Shown here: in pieces, positions 1-8,474 of the stretch
How the letters are laid out: each line of letters opens with the position of its first letter
Position numbering within the stretch: position 1 is the stretch's first letter
Assembly (NCBI GenBank): GCA_024763275.1
Contig: JANTFT010000008.1
Coordinates: 1 to 58,716, forward strand
Direction: 5' to 3'
Length of the DNA: 58,716 nt
Origin: Anaerolineales bacterium
Lineage (GTDB): Bacteria; Chloroflexota; Anaerolineae; Anaerolineales; UBA11858
The notes under the pieces: model-generated
Seen by the model: the letters and a program-made list of their open reading frames with translations, nothing else
The model's database searches: none
Told to the model about the DNA's origin: nothing
Made by a program: the position numbers and the translations under genes

Positions 1-2380
1 TCAGAATATCCTTTTTATAAGGCGCTACTGGGATCTCGGTGTCTTTCTCAAGGATCTCCTGCCACTTCCCCTCCACCTCCGCCAGGGCGTCCTGCCGCTC
101 CCTTTCCAGATCCTCGATTTCCTTCTTATATGTCTCGATCGCCTGCAGGGACTCTTCCACGTCCGCTTTAGCCTGGCTGGTCATCCTGCGTTTGGTCAGC
201 GAGGTAGTCATCCGGCGGCTGCGTCCTGCCAGCAGGCTGATCAGGTTCTCTGCGTGGGTCCCAAGCTCTTCAAGTTTGCGCTGGGAGAGCTCCGCTTCGT
301 CCTCGTCGAGTTCGCGCTCTTCCCGCAGCAGGCGGTCCTTGATCACCTCAAGTTTTTTCTTAAAGGACATTTCGATCTTATCTTTTTCCTTCTCCAGTCC
401 GCTTTCCGCAGCTTCTGCACACATCCGGCGGAATTCTCCCTGGGAGACCTGCGGTCCCGCGAATACCTTCAGCTCCTCATTGACGCGGACAGGCGCGGTT
501 ACCGAATGGTAGATCCAATCCTTGTAATCGGTCTCCAGTTCACGCAGCTTGGTACCATCAGTCAGCGGTCCGCTGAGATCCTGGAAACGAGCCTCCTGTC
601 TGGGCGCGGGCTCGAGAGCATCCAGGTCGATCGGCTCCGAGGACCAATTTTCCCAGCTAACTCTTCCGGACTGATCCAGCTCCCTTACCAGTGCGGTGGT
701 GATCAGATCATAATCGAGGTTGTAGTTCCTTCTCAAGAAACGAACTGCCGCCTGGGCAAGCAGCACCGGCTTATACACCACCTGGTAGGGGACATCCGGC
801 GGGGCTGAAATACCGGCGGCCTGGATAGCTTTCGCCAGGCTCAGGTTGTTGGGGAGATAGTACTCGTCTATCCCCGCCGGCACATTGGGCCTGGTGCTGG
901 TCGGGGCTGCTGGCCCGACGGCTTCCGCCCTGGCCGAAGTGGTCCGGGCCGCCCTGGGGGACGCCTGTCTGGAAATGGGTCCGCCAGCGCCGGCCAGCGC
1001 GTTGAGGGCAGGCAGCTGCACCCGGGTCAGGGGGCCTGTCAGGTAATTCATTGCCCAGCGGGTGTGGAAAAGGACCGGCTCCTCCTCGTGGACGTTGTGC
1101 AGCAAAAAGACCCGCTTATCCAGAGTAGAGATCAGCTTGTCATATGTTTTCCTGTCCAGGCCAGGGGCAGCGCCCTCGAGGCCATCCAGCAGTCGGTTCT
1201 TATCCTGTTCGGTCTGCAGTTTACCGATGAACCAGGTCCCGGCATTAGAGAGTGCCTTGTAATCCACGTCCACGGGGTTCTGGGTCACCAGTACCTGGCC
1301 GATGCCAAAGGCCCGGGCCTGCTTCAACATGCGCAGCATGGGAGTCTTGGAAGGAGGGTTCGCCACCGGGGGCAGGTAGCCAAAGATCTCATCAAAATAC
1401 ATCAATGCCCGCAGAGTCGTTGAGCCTTTCTGCTTCCGCATCCAGGTTTCCACCGCGGCATACAGCAGGGTGACAAAGAACATCCTTTCCTCATCAGAGA
1501 GATGGGCGATATAAAAGACACTGTGGCGGGGGCGGCCATCCGACCCGTAGAGCAGCTTATCGATCTCCAGCGGTTCCCCTTCGATCCAGCTCTGGAAAGT
1601 CGGGGCGGCCAGAATGCTGTTGAGCAGGATGGATAATTCCTGGCGGTCCTTTTCGGGGAAGAAGCTGTCCAGATCCAGTACACCCAGCTTTTCAAAGGGC
1701 GGCGTCTGGATCTGCAGGATCAGCTCGGTCAGGTTCAGGTCTTTTCCCCTGCTCCAGGCGTATTCAAAGATGTTGCTGAGCAGGATGTGCTCCCGGGAGC
1801 GGACAGGATCGATATCGTCCAGCCCCACCAGCCCCAGCAGCCCCATCACTATCCCGGAGATCTTCTCTACCAGGATCTCCCGGTTCTCATCCCAGGGAAT
1901 GTCCGGGGCCTTCAGGGAAGCCAGGATGTTCACCGGGATCCCGGCTTCCGAGCCAGGTGTATAAACGGCGAAATGGGCAGCATCCTGCAAAGCCTGGATG
2001 CGCTCAGGGCCGATATCCCACTTGGCCAGGCCTTTCTTCCACAGCGCGGCCACGTCAGCCGCAGCCTGCTCGACGGTTTTATCATCCCGCCGGGCCTGGT
2101 CAGGATTGACCCAGGGAGCAAAATCAGCCGCGGACAGCTCCGGGAAGTGCAGCAGGGCGTTGGTGATGTCGCCCTTGGGGTCGATCATCAGCGCAGGGAT
2201 CCCCTGCAGGGCGGCTTCCTCCAGTAAATCGATACACAGGCCGGTCTTTCCTGATCCGGTCATACCCACGCAGACAGCATGGGTGGTCAGGTCATCCGGA
2301 TCGTACATCAAGTTCTCAGATGTGATCTCTCCATCTTTGTAAATCCTGCCCAGATAAAAACGGTCAGCAGATTTCGTCAT
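1..2380 (-). CDS. HerA/DUF87-like ATP-binding protein, 3' end outside window
   Basis: The frame is open from ATG at 2380 to the left edge, so about 793 residues are seen and the C-terminus is missing. An AGAGG ribosome site lies 7 bases before the ATG. Walker A is GMTGSGKT at residues 39-46, followed by an aspartate-rich strand (MIDPKGD). The Walker B-like strand MYFDEIFGYLPP is near residue 328 and a TQNPVDVDY sensor-like segment follows. From about residue 640 to the edge the chain is highly charged (Lys/Glu/Arg-rich) and looks like a long coiled coil. This resembles HerA/VirB4-type hexameric ATPases of the DUF87 group, often annotated only as 'ATP-binding protein'. No NurA nuclease is visible beside it. 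A role in DNA translocation is family inference only. Confidence 0.8.
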   Translation of the reverse strand, partial: MTKSADRFYLGRIYKDGEITSENLMYDPDDLTTHAVCVGMTGSGKTGLCIDLLEEAALQGIPALMIDPKGDITNALLHFPELSAADFAPWVNPDQARRDDKTVEQAAADVAALWKKGLAKWDIGPERIQALQDAAHFAVYTPGSEAGIPVNILASLKAPDIPWDENREILVEKISGIVMGLLGLVGLDDIDPVRSREHILLSNIFEYAWSRGKDLNLTELILQIQTPPFEKLGVLDLDSFFPEKDRQELSILLNSILAAPTFQSWIEGEPLEIDKLLYGSDGRPRHSVFYIAHLSDEERMFFVTLLYAAVETWMRKQKGSTTLRALMYFDEIFGYLPPVANPPSKTPMLRMLKQARAFGIGQVLVTQNPVDVDYKALSNAGTWFIGKLQTEQDKNRLLDGLEGAAPGLDRKTYDKLISTLDKRVFLLHNVHEEEPVLFHTRWAMNYLTGPLTRVQLPALNALAGAGGPISRQASPRAARTTSARAEAVGPAAPTSTRPNVPAGIDEYYLPNNLSLAKAIQAAGISAPPDVPYQVVYKPVLLAQAAVRFLRRNYNLDYDLITTALVRELDQSGRVSWENWSSEPIDLDALEPAPRQEARFQDLSGPLTDGTKLRELETDYKDWIYHSVTAPVRVNEELKVFAGPQVSQGEFRRMCAEAAESGLEKEKDKIEMSFKKKLEVIKDRLLREERELDEDEAELSQRKLEELGTHAENLISLLAGRSRRMTTSLTKRRMTSQAKADVEESLQAIETYKKEIEDLERERQDALAEVEGKWQEILEKDTEIPVAPYKKDIL

Positions 2381-2491
2381 CAGCAACCTCTCAAGGAAAA
2401 ATAAATTCAGTTAGACAGGTTCGTTATACGCTCTTGATTTTACCTTAACCGGAAGAAGTTAAACCAACTTACCGGCAGCGGCAGCCCCACC

Positions 2492-2521
2492 TTTTCACCC
2501 TGGACAAAGCTGGCATATAAT
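2492..2521 (+). promoter_or_regulatory. weak candidate promoter of the UPF0173 gene
   Basis: A perfect -10 TATAAT is at 2516-2521. The best -35 is only TTTTCA at 2492-2497 with an 18-base spacer. It would give a leader of about 35 bases containing the AAGGAGG site. The 182-base region 2381-2562 separates divergent genes and holds nothing else that I can assign. Confidence 0.35.
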
Positions 2522-2562
2522 AGGATACAAAGCTGACCCTATTGGTTGAAAAGGAGGCATCC

Positions 2563-3249
2563 ATGAGCTACCAGATCACTTTCTACGGCCACGGCACTTT
2601 CGGCGTTAAAGTCGGAGAATATCAGCTGCTGATCGACCCTTATTTTACTGACAACCCGAGCACTGAAACCAGCCCGGAGGATCTCAACCCCGATTACCTG
2701 CTGATCACCCACGGACACGGCGACCATGTGGGAGACGCGGTGGAGATCATCAAGCGCACAAGCGCCAGGGTGATCGCCAATTTCGAGGTGGCTAACTGGC
2801 TGAGCGCCAAGGGAGGGGGAGAGGTATTCCCCCAGCATATAGGTGGCGGGCATGATTACCCCTTCGGCTATCTGAAGCTCACCCAGGCTGTTCACGGCTC
2901 GTCGCTTCCAGACGGCAGCTATGGAGGCATGCCAGCAGGATTACTGCTCACCACGCCTGCAGGCGAAAAGATCTACTTCGCCGGGGATACCGGCCTGTTT
3001 GCCGGCATGTCCCTGATCGGAGAGGAGGGGATCCACCTGGCTGTACTGCCCATCGGAGACAATTTCACCATGGGCCCGGATGATGCCCTCCGAGCGGTTA
3101 AGCTGATCCAGCCCCAGTATGTCATCCCGGCCCATTACAACACCTGGCCGCTGATCGCCCAGGACCCGCAAGCCTGGAAGGAGCGGGTGGAAGCGGAAAC
3201 GGATACCCAGGTCATGATCATGGAGCCAGACACAACTCTGGATTTTTAA
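2563..3249 (+). CDS. UPF0173-type metal-dependent hydrolase (MBL fold)
   Basis: A 228-residue protein of the metallo-beta-lactamase superfamily, UPF0173 branch (YtkL-like; some members are called L-ascorbate-6-phosphate lactonase-like). The metal motif THGHGDHVGD is near residues 48-57. A later conserved His (AVHGS), an Asp (FAGDTG) and a His (IPAHYNTWP) complete the expected metal ligands. Length is normal for the family. The start at 2563 is chosen because AAGGAGG sits 5 bases upstream; an in-frame ATG seven codons earlier would put that ribosome site inside the gene. It is followed after 13 bases by the sulfite-oxidase-like gene, probably co-transcribed. The substrate cannot be read from sequence. 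Confidence 0.9.
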   Translation: MSYQITFYGHGTFGVKVGEYQLLIDPYFTDNPSTETSPEDLNPDYLLITHGHGDHVGDAVEIIKRTSARVIANFEVANWLSAKGGGEVFPQHIGGGHDYPFGYLKLTQAVHGSSLPDGSYGGMPAGLLLTTPAGEKIYFAGDTGLFAGMSLIGEEGIHLAVLPIGDNFTMGPDDALRAVKLIQPQYVIPAHYNTWPLIAQDPQAWKERVEAETDTQVMIMEPDTTLDF

Positions 3250-3262
3250 GATAAGGAATGCT

Positions 3263-3898
3263 ATGGCTGAAACGATCGACCGCAAAGACCTGGAAAAGAA
3301 GATGGAGGAGGAAGGCCGTCTGCCCCCGGGTCAGAGCCTGACACTCAAATTCCCCATTCTCCATTACGGAAGCGTGCCGCAGTTCGACCCTGTCACCTGG
3401 CGCTTCAAGATCTGGGGAGAGGTGGAAGAAGAGCTCAGCTGGAGCTGGGATGAATTCAACCAGCTTCCCCGGACTGAGGTCCTGCTGGATATCCACTGCG
3501 TGACCAAGTGGAGCAAATTCGACACCCGCTGGCAGGGCGTCTCCCTGCGGTCTCTGATTGAAGGGGGATATATCAAACTGAAACCCGGGGCCGCCTATCT
3601 GCTGCAGCACGCCGAGGGAGGCTACACCACCAACCTGCCGCTGGAAATCGCCCTCCAGGATAACTTTCTGCTGGCCACCCATTTTGACGGGAAACCGCTG
3701 ACCCCCGAACACGGCGCGCCGGTGCGGGGCATGGTGGGCCATATCCCGGATAGGCCCGAGCTGAAAACGGCTTATTTCTGGAAAGGAGCCAAGTGGCTGA
3801 AAGGACTGGAGTTTCTAAGCGAGGACCAGATGGGCTTCTGGGAAAAAGCCGGCTACCACAACGAGGGTGATGTCTGGAAAGAACAGCGTCGGCGCTGA
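3263..3898 (+). CDS. sulfite oxidase-like molybdopterin oxidoreductase (YuiH-like)
   Basis: A 211-residue protein matching the oxidoreductase molybdopterin-binding domain in its short, cytoplasmic form. The conserved cysteine that ligates molybdenum is in DIHCVTKWSK (about residue 78). The segments WDEFNQLP, GVSLRSLIE, LLATHFDGKPL and PVRGMVGHIPD are typical. The family usually also has RLVVP near GxPVR; here RGMVGH stands in its place. There is no signal peptide and no b-type cytochrome domain, unlike true periplasmic sulfite oxidases or MsrP. An AAGGA site precedes the ATG. The natural substrate of these short proteins is unknown to me. Confidence 0.88.
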   Translation: MAETIDRKDLEKKMEEEGRLPPGQSLTLKFPILHYGSVPQFDPVTWRFKIWGEVEEELSWSWDEFNQLPRTEVLLDIHCVTKWSKFDTRWQGVSLRSLIEGGYIKLKPGAAYLLQHAEGGYTTNLPLEIALQDNFLLATHFDGKPLTPEHGAPVRGMVGHIPDRPELKTAYFWKGAKWLKGLEFLSEDQMGFWEKAGYHNEGDVWKEQRRR

Positions 3899-3902
3899 CC
3901 CA

Positions 3903-3940
3903 TAAGGGACTAAGTCCTTTGAAAAGGACTTAGTCCCTTA
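3903..3940. terminator. perfect 18-bp hairpin between convergent genes
   Basis: Arms 3903-3920 and 3923-3940 are exact reverse complements with only two bases between them. The stem lies 4 bases after the stop of the upstream plus-strand gene and contains the TAA stop of the minus-strand peptidase gene (3938-3940). There is no long T-run on either side, so it probably works as a bidirectional blocker or mRNA 3'-end stabiliser. Confidence 0.7.
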
Positions 3941-4894
3941 TCTCTTCATAGCCGGCACACCGCCGGCTTTCTCCGCTTTCCTAACTGCATTCAATATGGC
4001 CTGCTGGTAGGCCTGGGCAGCGTAGGCTCCCACAATATTGATGTCAATCTCGATCTCCCCGGAGGAAAGGGCAAAACAGGTGTCCCCATCCAGCAGGGTG
4101 AAAGCCGGTCGGATGGTCCGTGCCAGGCCGTTGTGAGCCATCTGGGCCACCCGGGTAGCACCTTCCTTGTTGAGCTTGACGTTGGTGGCCACCACGCCGA
4201 TCACCGTGTTGGATGCCCCGGAAGCGAAGCTCATCACCTTGCGTCCCACAAAGGATTTCATCATCTTCAATGTATCCGCGTAGCCCTTGATCCCCCTCGC
4301 TCCGGCCAGGATCTGACCGCTCTCCGGGTCCACCACGTCGCCAAAGGCATTCACGGCCACGATGGCAGCGACTTTCCCGCCCCCTCCCAGATCAACGCTG
4401 GCCGTGCCGATGCCTGACTTGGTGGCCATTTTCGGGGAAAGGATCTTCCCCACCGTGGCTCCCGTTCCCGCGCCGACATTGCCTTCCGCGGGCGGGTCTT
4501 CCGAAGCGTTCAGGCAGGCCTGGTAGCCCATCTCAGCGTCCGGCCGGGCCTTGGGGTCCCCGATCCCCAGATCGAAAAGCACCGCCGCAGGCACAATGGG
4601 CACCCTGGCCGGACCAGCATTGAACCCGAGATCATGCTCCTCGCAATAGCGCATCACGCCGGCAGCGGCATCCAACCCGAACGCTGAGCCCCCCGTCAGC
4701 AGCACGGCTGTGACCTGGTTGACCAGGTGGCCGGTGTGGAGCAGATCGGTCTCCCGCGTGCCCGGTGCTCCCCCGCGCTGATCCACGCCACCTACCGTAT
4801 TCGGGGGGCAGAGCACAACGGTGCAGCCGGTTAACGCGTCCAGATCCTGGGCATGTCCGACCTTGAATCCAGGAACGTCAGTGATACTGCCCAT
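3938..4894 (-). CDS. P1 family peptidase (DmpA/NylC-type N-terminal hydrolase)
   Basis: A 318-residue protein of peptidase family S58 (P1), which includes the L-aminopeptidase DmpA and the nylon-oligomer hydrolase NylC. The N-terminus ITDVPGFKVGHAQD and the glycine-rich GNVGAGTGATVGK segment are typical. The family cleaves itself before a Ser or Thr that becomes the nucleophile. Here Asn229-Thr230 in SNTVIGVVATN matches the NylC-type Asn/Thr pair, so Thr230 is the predicted nucleophile. The start has AGGAGG just upstream. The reaction is probably removal of N-terminal residues or cleavage of cyclic or beta-peptides; the substrate is not predictable. The stop codon lies within the perfect hairpin at 3903-3940. 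Confidence 0.93.
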   Translation of the reverse strand: MGSITDVPGFKVGHAQDLDALTGCTVVLCPPNTVGGVDQRGGAPGTRETDLLHTGHLVNQVTAVLLTGGSAFGLDAAAGVMRYCEEHDLGFNAGPARVPIVPAAVLFDLGIGDPKARPDAEMGYQACLNASEDPPAEGNVGAGTGATVGKILSPKMATKSGIGTASVDLGGGGKVAAIVAVNAFGDVVDPESGQILAGARGIKGYADTLKMMKSFVGRKVMSFASGASNTVIGVVATNVKLNKEGATRVAQMAHNGLARTIRPAFTLLDGDTCFALSSGEIEIDINIVGAYAAQAYQQAILNAVRKAEKAGGVPAMKR

Positions 4895-4937
4895 AAGACC
4901 TCCTAAAGAGAATTAGCCATCTCCAGTTCTATGACTG

Positions 4938-4994
4938 GAAAACTGGGAGACTGGGTGACAGAGCAATTGACTTATGACGCTCCCAGTCTCCTGG
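4938..4994 (-). terminator. candidate terminator of the CapA gene
   Basis: Arms 4946-4955 and 4982-4991 are exact reverse complements (10 bp), extendable by three more pairs with two G-U pairs to 4943-4994. On the minus strand a TTTTCC tract follows the stem. The hairpin starts about 50 bases after the CapA stop. The rest of 4895-5047 shows no gene. Confidence 0.5.
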
Positions 4995-5047
4995 TCTCCA
5001 GGTCAAACGTCCGTCCTCCATCCGCAGCAGGGCTTATCGCCGCTGCG

Positions 5048-6712
5048 CTACCATCCACTGGCAGCAAAGACGGTGCGCAGCAGCGCTTCCCTTTCTGGCT
5101 GGGTCATTGGCCGCGCCCGCGCGAAATCCATAAACTTGATCGTCAGCAGCTCGGTGCTGATGTGTTTTCCATTATAAAAGATATGCCGGTCAATAAAAGC
5201 CGTGGCGGTATTGGGCGGGATCTCGTAAACCTGGTCAAAGAACAGGTTGCCCAGACCGTGGTGGATGAAAGCTCCGTCCCGGATCTCGAATGCCTGGGGT
5301 TGGTGAGCCTGGCTGCCGCTGACGATAACCGCACCAGCATCGCTCAGGGTCCGGGCGTCCCGGATCTGGTCCGGCTGAGCCTGGTAAGTATAATATTCAA
5401 AATGCTGGAAAGTGGCGATGGGATTGTACCCCTGCTCCCTGAGCTCCTGGATCTGCCGGGTCATGGTGGGGAAATCGCAAGCAACCGCACCGGGATATCC
5501 ATCTCCAGCAGTCGCATACCCCCCCCCCTTTGCATTGCAGCCCAGAAAAGCGATCTTGTTGCCGTTGTGCTCCAGCAGGACCGGCTGCTGGGCATCCTGC
5601 CGATCAGCACCTCCGCCGTAGTACGGCCATCCCTCCTGCCGGTAGAGATCGAGAGTATAGAGCATGGCTTCCGGGCCGTAATCCCCAAAATGGTCCCCGG
5701 TCAATTCCACCACATCGGTTCCAATGGTTTCCATCAGCTGGATATAGCGCGGATCACTGCAGAAGCGCAGACCAGCCTGCCCGGGGTCCGGGTAGGGGCA
5801 GCCTTCCAAAAAAGGAACCTCATTGCTGATGTGCAGGATGTCGGCCTCTAATAGATAGGGCAGGATATCCCGGGCGGGATAATTGATCCCCTCGATTTCC
5901 ATCGTCCAGGCTGTGGCCCGCACCAGGGCGGTCACACCGGTCAGGACCACGCTGGTCATCTTCCCGGGGTCGCGGTTGCCCTCGATCCCCGTAAACAGAT
6001 CCGGTTTGATCCCCACTGCAGATATGGCGGCCGCTAAAGGGTAATCATCTGGACTGAAATCCTTACTTAAGGGCGAACTGCCATCTACCCGGAGGACCTT
6101 CCATTCCGGTGAGAGAGCCTCAAAGGGCAGGATTGCCAGGGAGGGTCGCTGGGACCAGGCCTGATTGGAAAGCTCTTCAGCAGGCAGAACCTCAACAGCG
6201 CCCGCTGCGGGTTCTCCCCACAATGCGGCCAGGATATCCCTGGTTTCCTGGGTCATCAGCAGGGGCTGGCTTCCTCCCAGAGGATGTTTTCCTCCCCGCC
6301 AGGCTGACAGCAGGTTCTCAGATGACAGCTCATCCGCTACCGTCGGAAAAGGGGCGGCAGCAGCAAAAACCCAGTAAGCCAGCGGGTTTTCCCGGCCGAT
6401 GGTGATCACCGTGCTTGCCTCTTCTCGGGTATCAGCGACCAGCAGGGCACTCATCCCGGCCAGCTGGTCTTTAAGGGCAGCCGGGAGGACCGGATCAATC
6501 CAGATCAGGTCCTGTTTCACGGTCGGAGTGGGTGGGGAGGGAGGGAAAAAGGTCGCTGTCGATTCCACCTCTCCAGGCGGAGGAACATATGCGGTGCTGG
6601 TTTGGAATCCAGGAGACCAGGGCAGCGCCTGATAGCGGAACGCCAGGGTACCCAGGAATAGAACCAGTAAAACAACCAGGGCGATGATGATCCAGCGGGT
6701 ATTTGTTTTCAT
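5048..6712 (-). CDS. CapA-family protein with N-terminal binding-protein-like region
   Basis: A 554-residue protein. Residues 8-26 form one membrane anchor or signal anchor, so the bulk should lie outside the membrane. About residues 65-230 (WVFAAAAPFPTVADEL, WRGGKHPLGG, MTQETRDILAALWGE) resemble a periplasmic-binding-protein fold. From about residue 250 the chain is a PgsA/CapA domain of the metallophosphatase-like fold: LTGVTALVR, HISNEVPF, DVVELTGDHFGDYG, IATFQHFEYYT and SGSQAHQPQAFEI give the usual His and Asp positions. CapA proteins support polyglutamate capsule formation or act as phosphatases of envelope substrates; no capB or capC gene is adjacent. The ribosome site is weak. Ninety bases separate it from ftcD upstream. 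Confidence 0.85.
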   Translation of the reverse strand: MKTNTRWIIIALVVLLVLFLGTLAFRYQALPWSPGFQTSTAYVPPPGEVESTATFFPPSPPTPTVKQDLIWIDPVLPAALKDQLAGMSALLVADTREEASTVITIGRENPLAYWVFAAAAPFPTVADELSSENLLSAWRGGKHPLGGSQPLLMTQETRDILAALWGEPAAGAVEVLPAEELSNQAWSQRPSLAILPFEALSPEWKVLRVDGSSPLSKDFSPDDYPLAAAISAVGIKPDLFTGIEGNRDPGKMTSVVLTGVTALVRATAWTMEIEGINYPARDILPYLLEADILHISNEVPFLEGCPYPDPGQAGLRFCSDPRYIQLMETIGTDVVELTGDHFGDYGPEAMLYTLDLYRQEGWPYYGGGADRQDAQQPVLLEHNGNKIAFLGCNAKGGGYATAGDGYPGAVACDFPTMTRQIQELREQGYNPIATFQHFEYYTYQAQPDQIRDARTLSDAGAVIVSGSQAHQPQAFEIRDGAFIHHGLGNLFFDQVYEIPPNTATAFIDRHIFYNGKHISTELLTIKFMDFARARPMTQPEREALLRTVFAASGW

Positions 6713-6803
6713 AATAATAGAGGGGCACTGTCCTGCAGGGCGCAGGACGGGTGGGGTCTTAACTCATCAGCCGGTGACCAATCCCGGCTTCAGACAGCTG
6801 GGG

Positions 6804-8315
6804 TTAGTAGATCCCTCCCCGGTCCTTCAAAATCTCCTTGATCGCTTCCAGGGATTCCCAGGCTTGAGCTTCAAGCTTTTCAATGGCCTGTTGAAATTTA
6901 CCAACAATCTTTTCATCACCAAGGCTGGACATATTGATCCTGACGTTATAGGCGGCGCTGTTCAGAGCGGCGAAAGCCAGGTTCACAGCCGCTCCCGCAT
7001 CACTGATGGCATTGACATTCCCTGACCTGGCAGCTTCCAGGGCAAGCTCCATTACCCGCAGGGATCTCTCAGCAACCTCCAGCGGGACCTGGGCGGCACT
7101 CTGGGTTGCATCCTGGATGGCGGCTGACCGATTGGGATCCGATTTTGGCCTTCGATAGGCAGCCATAACCTTATTGAATGCCTCCGCATCCCGATCGACC
7201 GCGTCCCGCAGTTCATCCCGCAGTCCTTCAGATTCTTCCAGAACTTTCTCCAGAGCTTTTTGCTGTTCCTGGTAGGCTTTCTTGCCGATGGTCAGGCGGG
7301 CAACCATGGAAACCAGCCCGGCAGCCATGGCGCCGGCATAAGCCGCCGCAGATCCACCTCCAGGCGCAGGAGTGGCGGCGGCCAGCTCATCGCTGAAATC
7401 CGCCTGGTTTGCATCTCCGATAACGGCAGCCAGCTTGCGCTCGAGGACCTGATCAGGAGAGAACAGATCCATCTGGGTATACCAGACCGCAGCGTCAACC
7501 AGAGCCTGCTGAGGAATTAACCCCACCAGCTCGCTATTGTGGATTCCCACACCGTAACGCCGGGCTTCCCGCCGGATGGTTTCCACCACCCGCGCCAGAG
7601 GGGTTTTCCGGAAATTGGTCAGGTTCATGGAAACCTGAGCCCGCCCGTCGACTGTCATCCCCAGCGCCTTCACGAAGCGCAGCCCTCCGGAAGAATGGCG
7701 GATGGCCCGGGCGATCTTGCTGGCGATTTCCTCATCATCAGTGGTCAGGTTGACGTTATAAGCAATCAGGAATTCCCGGGCTCCGATCACGGTCGCGCCA
7801 GCGGTGCCAAGCTCTGCGGGTCCGCAGTCCGGCCTACGGGCGGGATTGGTTTTGATCTCTTCCTTCAATCCCTCATATTCCCCATGGCGGATCACTTCCA
7901 GACGCACTCGCTCCGGGACTCTGGCTGCCCTCTCGTAGAAATATACCGGGATGTTCAATTCTGCCCCCACACGTTCCCCAACCCGGTGAGCAATCTCGAC
8001 ACATTCCTCCATGCTGATATCGGAGATCGGCACGAACGGGACCACGTCAGTGGCGCCAATCCGGGGATGTTCCCCGGTGTGCTTTTCCAGATCGATCAGC
8101 CCGGCAGCCGTTTTGATCATCCGATAAGCTGCTTCTTCCACAGCCTGGGGATCACCGACGAAGGTGATCACGCTGCGGTTGTGGCTGGCATCTGAATGGA
8201 TATCCAGCACATATGCACCCCGCACTGCGGAGATAGATGCCTTGATTTTGTCCAATACTTCGGGCCGGCGTCCTTCCGAGAAATTGGGCACACACTCAAC
8301 AAGCGGTTTTGCCAT
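6804..8315 (-). CDS. ftcD: fused glutamate formimidoyltransferase / formimidoyl-THF cyclodeaminase
   Basis: A 503-residue bifunctional enzyme of histidine degradation and one-carbon metabolism. It moves the formimino group from formiminoglutamate to tetrahydrofolate and then deaminates it to methenyl-THF. Residues 1-180 are the transferase N-domain (LVECVPNFSEG, DIHSDASHNRSVITFVGDP, EHPRIGATDVVPFVPI), 180-295 its C-domain (TNFRKTPLARVVE), and 300-500 the cyclodeaminase (ATPAPGGGSAAAYAGAMAAGLVSMV). Many bacteria encode these separately; this is the fused, vertebrate-like layout. The ATG at 8315 has a GGAAGG site at proper distance; an upstream in-frame TTG overlaps that site and is rejected. 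No hut gene is nearby. A palindrome at 8327-8336 lies in its leader. Confidence 0.94.
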   Translation of the reverse strand: MAKPLVECVPNFSEGRRPEVLDKIKASISAVRGAYVLDIHSDASHNRSVITFVGDPQAVEEAAYRMIKTAAGLIDLEKHTGEHPRIGATDVVPFVPISDISMEECVEIAHRVGERVGAELNIPVYFYERAARVPERVRLEVIRHGEYEGLKEEIKTNPARRPDCGPAELGTAGATVIGAREFLIAYNVNLTTDDEEIASKIARAIRHSSGGLRFVKALGMTVDGRAQVSMNLTNFRKTPLARVVETIRREARRYGVGIHNSELVGLIPQQALVDAAVWYTQMDLFSPDQVLERKLAAVIGDANQADFSDELAAATPAPGGGSAAAYAGAMAAGLVSMVARLTIGKKAYQEQQKALEKVLEESEGLRDELRDAVDRDAEAFNKVMAAYRRPKSDPNRSAAIQDATQSAAQVPLEVAERSLRVMELALEAARSGNVNAISDAGAAVNLAFAALNSAAYNVRINMSSLGDEKIVGKFQQAIEKLEAQAWESLEAIKEILKDRGGIY

Positions 8316-8326
8316 AACTATCCTTC

Positions 8327-8357
8327 CCAATATTGGTATTTCTTTGGCTACATTATA
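8327..8357 (-). promoter_or_regulatory. ftcD leader: palindrome CCAATATTGG and candidate -10
   Basis: The 10-bp palindrome CCAATATTGG (8327-8336) lies 11 bases before the ftcD start. A perfect TATAAT -10 on the minus strand is at 8357-8352, with no good -35. The same palindrome, with the same two following bases TA, recurs at 8452-8463 before the divergent gene. Confidence 0.45.
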
Positions 8358-8451
8358 ACGGAATGTACCGGACCGGGAGGGATTTGACCGGAAAAGACAC
8401 TGGTAATCCTTCCAGCTGTTGGATTTCCGGCCAAACCTGTACCACCGGCCC

Positions 8452-8467
8452 CCAATATTGGTAAAAT
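8452..8467 (+). promoter_or_regulatory. second CCAATATTGG palindrome with adjoining -10 for the GNAT gene
   Basis: CCAATATTGG is at 8452-8461 and continues as TAAAAT (8462-8467), a plausible -10 only 7 bases before the GTG start. That would give an almost leaderless mRNA. This is the second copy of the palindrome in the 159-base divergent region 8316-8474. Confidence 0.4.
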
Positions 8468-8474
8468 CATATTT

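Noticed and set aside
254-2342. Several plus-strand ORFs of 100-180 codons
   Set aside because: They are antisense shadows of the HerA-like gene; translated sequences lack any fold pattern and the minus frame gives Walker motifs throughout.
3263-3898. Annotation as MsrP or true sulfite oxidase
   Set aside because: No signal peptide, no heme partner and a short length; only the general molybdopterin fold is supported.
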